Shown here piece by piece: positions 19,654 through 21,500 of a DNA stretch of 21,500 bases. Position 1 is the stretch's first letter. Every line of letters begins with the position of its first letter. The position numbers and the translations under genes were made by a program. Under the pieces are notes generated by a model, which did no database searches, had not been told where the DNA came from, and worked only from the letters and a program-made list of their open reading frames with translations. The stretch covers positions 1 through 21,500 of the IMG/VR virus record IMGVR_UViG_3300025889_001106. One strand, written 5' to 3'. This DNA is from a virus.

Positions 19654-20118
19654 ATGGCTAATTTTTCAACTGATTCTGATTTAACATTTTATCAACCTGA
19701 TATATTAAATTTTGGTATAGCAAACTTTACCTCTCCAAACGATTACCACGCACAAGCTAGAGAAGACATTGAACGAGATTTAAGAATTAAATGGTTTCCA
19801 GTTTATCAAAGAAACATTGAAGAAGATATTTCTGTTTTAGAAACAATTGAAATGGACGGCACTAAACTAACTGACGCACAATGGAAAAGATGTTCAGTTT
19901 ATAAAGTAATAGCCGATTATGTTTGTCCTTTACTTACAAAATTTAATAGTGCAGATAACTTAGATAGATTCCAGGTTATGATGAATCATTATAGAACATT
20001 ATACGAAAAAGAATTTACTGATGTTTTAAGAGATGGTGTTGAATATGATGATGATAATTCAGGCACAATAACAAGTTCAGAAAAAGAAGCATATCATAGA
20101 TTACGATTGGTTAGATGA
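19654..20118 (+). CDS. Head-tail connector/adaptor protein with an EF-hand-like loop
   Basis: This encodes 154 residues; AAAAGGATATT precedes the ATG. Helices dominate (about 32-48, 73-90 and 100-122), as in the gp6/gp15-like adaptors that sit under the portal. Near the C-terminus, residues 132-143 read DDDNSGTITSSE, with Asp, Asp, Ser, Gly, Ile and Glu at the 1, 3, 5, 6, 8 and 12 positions of an EF-hand calcium loop. The gene follows the capsid gene and precedes tail-completion genes, as connectors do. It overlaps the next gene by 4 bases. The adaptor call is from order; the loop is read directly. Confidence 0.65.
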   Translation: MANFSTDSDLTFYQPDILNFGIANFTSPNDYHAQAREDIERDLRIKWFPVYQRNIEEDISVLETIEMDGTKLTDAQWKRCSVYKVIADYVCPLLTKFNSADNLDRFQVMMNHYRTLYEKEFTDVLRDGVEYDDDNSGTITSSEKEAYHRLRLVR

Positions 20119-20558
20119 AGATAACTCCTAAGGTTGATGATAAAAGACTTCAAAGAAAATTAAATCAACAACTCAGAGAACAACCTAGACAAATTCAAAA
20201 AGTATTAGGAAGAACTGCTGAATTTCTTATGGGTTTAATTAAACAAAGAACTCAAAGAGGTAAGAACGCAGATGGTATAGCTTTTGCACCATACAAACCT
20301 GAATACAAAGCATTTAGACGTGAAAAAGGAAGACAAGTTAATTTTCCTGACCTAAACTTCTCAGGCCAAATGTTATCTAACATGACACAAAAGAATAGTC
20401 CTACACAAGCTATCATATTCTTTGCTAATAAATTTCAAGCTATAAAAGCAGTGGGTAATCAAAAGAAAAGAAAATTCTTTGCTATTGGCGATAGAGAAAC
20501 GACTACTCTAATAAACTTCTTTGCAAAAGAATTTAAAAAAGTTAATAAACTGATATGA
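20115..20558 (+). CDS. Tail completion / virion morphogenesis protein
   Basis: This encodes 147 residues, ATGA-coupled to the connector. The N-terminal basic helical part (KRLQRKLNQQLREQPRQIQKVLG) is followed by MGLIKQRTQRGKNADGIAFAPYKPEY (about 39-64) and FSGQMLSNM. This order matches the phage virion-morphogenesis/tail-completion proteins (gpG-like, HK97 gp10-like), which contain R-T-x-x-G-x-x-A-D-G-x-x-F-x-P-Y and SGxML motifs. It probably seals the head-tail interface. The C-terminal part is Phe/Lys-rich. Confidence is moderate to good by motif and position. Confidence 0.75.
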   Translation: MKITPKVDDKRLQRKLNQQLREQPRQIQKVLGRTAEFLMGLIKQRTQRGKNADGIAFAPYKPEYKAFRREKGRQVNFPDLNFSGQMLSNMTQKNSPTQAIIFFANKFQAIKAVGNQKKRKFFAIGDRETTTLINFFAKEFKKVNKLI

Positions 20559-20992
20559 GTAAAAGAGAGAATATAGCCAACAATATTATAACTGTACTAG
20601 ATGCAGTAACTTCACCTATTGAATTAAAAAAGATTACTAGAGAACCTTTTTCTGTAGATGAATTATCTGAACAACAATACCCAGCAATCTTTGTTCAATC
20701 AGGTAATGAATTAAGAACTGATGAAACAATGACATCTACTACTGTAACAAGACAAGCAAGTGCTGATTTTATTATTGTAGGATTTGTAAAAGGCGGAACA
20801 AATATTGATACTAAACGTAATGAACTTATCTCTACCATTGAAACTGCACTAGAATCTGATAGAAGCAGAGGTGGGTACGCAAAGAGAACTGAAATTGTAG
20901 AAGTTTCTACAGATGAAGGTACTTTGTTTCCTATAGGTGGTATCAGGGTTGTTGTACGAGTTATGTATCAATATACTGCTGGAACACCATAA
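20555..20992 (+). CDS. Tail terminator-like minor tail protein
   Basis: This encodes 145 residues, overlapping the previous gene by 4 bases. The fold pattern is alpha-beta: an N-terminal helix (REFENIANN-like MSKRENIANNIITVLDAV), a strand (YPAIFVQSG), then RQASADFIIVGFVKG (about 67-81), helix KRNELISTIETALESD, and a final strand IRVVVRVMYQYTAGTP. That layout fits the tail-terminator (gpU/gp17-like) proteins that stop tail-tube growth and join the tail to the head. Position between the completion protein and the tail-tube gene supports this. The assignment is by order and shape, not by a diagnostic motif. Confidence 0.62.
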   Translation: MSKRENIANNIITVLDAVTSPIELKKITREPFSVDELSEQQYPAIFVQSGNELRTDETMTSTTVTRQASADFIIVGFVKGGTNIDTKRNELISTIETALESDRSRGGYAKRTEIVEVSTDEGTLFPIGGIRVVVRVMYQYTAGTP

Positions 20993-21013
20993 ACAACTAA
21001 CAAGGAGAACAAA

Positions 21014-21400
21014 ATGGCAACTCACACAGGTAGTGAAGGAACGATCAAGATTGGCTCAGATACTTTGGGCGAATTAAGATCATTCTCACTAGAATCAACT
21101 GCTGAAACTATTGAAGATACTTCAATGGGTGATGCAAATAGAACATACAAAGTAGGGCTTAAAGCATTTACTGGTACTGCTTCTATTTTTTTTGACGAAA
21201 CTGACACAGCACAAGGAAACTTAGATGCTGGTGCAGAAATAACTTTGAACGTATATCCTGAAGGTGCTTCAAGTGGTGATACTTACTACGCAGGTAGTGC
21301 AATCGTTACAGGAAGAACAATCAATTCATCTTTTGATGGAATGGTTGAAATGGAAATTTCGTTTCAAGGTAACGGTGCATTAACTGAAAGCACAGTTTAA
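21014..21400 (+). CDS. Major tail (tube) protein
   Basis: This 128-residue protein is almost all beta-strand, with Gly/Thr/Ser-rich turns: GSEGTIKIGSDTLGELRSFSL, VGLKAFTGTASIFFDETD, ITLNVYPEGASSGDTYY and MVEMEISFQGNGALTES. AAGGAGAACAAA lies before the ATG. The FTGTASIxFDE and ISFQGNG segments are typical of siphovirus tail-tube proteins (lambda gpV/TP901 families). It polymerises into the tail tube around the tape measure. The gene follows the tail-terminator-like gene and precedes a chaperone-like gene, the usual order. Confidence 0.8.
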   Translation: MATHTGSEGTIKIGSDTLGELRSFSLESTAETIEDTSMGDANRTYKVGLKAFTGTASIFFDETDTAQGNLDAGAEITLNVYPEGASSGDTYYAGSAIVTGRTINSSFDGMVEMEISFQGNGALTESTV

Positions 21401-21421
21401 TTTATAAGGAGAAGGTAGAAC

Positions 21422-21500
21422 ATGAGTGTAATAGATAGAGTTAAAGAACATTTTGAATCACAAGGGGTTAAAACAATTAATGTTGCCGAGTGGGGCGAGG
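21422..21500 (+). CDS. Tail assembly chaperone-like protein, 3'-truncated by the window edge
   Basis: TAAGGAGAAGGT precedes the ATG at 21422; 26 codons are visible (MSVIDRVKEHFESQG, then TINVAEWGE). A short helix followed by T-I-x-V-x-E-W-G is the usual start of phage tail assembly chaperones, which hold the tape-measure protein and are often made with a programmed frameshift. The frameshift site would lie outside this window. Immediate position after the tail tube supports the call. Confidence 0.55.
   Translation, partial: MSVIDRVKEHFESQGVKTINVAEWGE

Noticed and set aside
1-21500. tRNA genes, CRISPR arrays, insertion sequences, diversity-generating retroelement
   Set aside because: No cloverleaf-like segment, regular spaced repeat, transposase or reverse transcriptase was seen on reading both strands; a tRNAscan or repeat search would be needed to exclude subtle cases.

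Overview
The window is part of the genome of a tailed double-stranded DNA phage (Caudoviricetes), most likely a siphovirus. It has a two-motif large terminase, portal, minor head protein, scaffold, major capsid protein, connector and tail-completion genes, a tail-tube protein and the start of a tail-assembly-chaperone-like gene. The DNA is very AT-rich, genes overlap or nearly touch almost everywhere, and one early gene encodes a lipoprotein precursor. This points to a Gram-negative host. The protein style resembles uncultured marine phages of low-GC alphaproteobacteria, but the host is an inference. No integrase, tRNA, CRISPR array or insertion sequence is visible.

Layout. (1) 1-1139, rightward: the end of a virion-protein gene, a 3TM-type holin and a small unknown gene. 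(2) 5875-1136, leftward: an early operon of 16 small genes. It includes a PD-(D/E)XK exonuclease, a putative ssDNA-binding protein, an XRE-family regulator, a zinc-ribbon protein, a lipoprotein, a 28-residue membrane peptide and a second PD-(D/E)XK nuclease. Three of these genes (2132-2299, 5286-5372, 5699-5875) are short and easily missed. (3) 5876-6112: a divergent control region with a cluster of ACTGT/ACAGT dyads, a candidate rightward promoter and a strong hairpin. (4) 6113-7509, rightward: small basic proteins, an HNH-type protein with no normal start codon, a DnaA-domain-IV-like protein and a zinc metallopeptidase. (5) 7512-12489: a seven-gene cassette that looks like a DNA base hypermodification system. 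(6) 12516-14405: a TerS-like protein, unknown small genes, a methyltransferase and a GT29-like glycosyltransferase. (7) 14392-21500: packaging, head and tail genes, with a hairpin after the major capsid gene.

The main discovery is the cassette at 7512-12489. In order it encodes a ParB/sulfiredoxin-fold protein, a TET/JBP-type 2-oxoglutarate/Fe(II) dioxygenase, a stand-alone class II glutamine amidotransferase, a glutamine-synthetase-fold amidoligase, a GNAT acetyltransferase, a helical protein resembling the enzymes linked to 5-hydroxymethyl-pyrimidine DNA processing, and a P-loop kinase. All seven are translationally coupled or nearly so. The inferred pathway is oxidation of the 5-methyl group of a pyrimidine (thymine is favoured, since no cytosine-5 methyltransferase is seen here), activation of the hydroxymethyl group by phosphorylation, and attachment of a nitrogenous adduct made or trimmed by the amidoligase, amidotransferase and acetyltransferase. 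The methyltransferase and glycosyltransferase just before the terminase may add further decoration. This chemistry is inferred from family membership and gene order; no product is known from the sequence.
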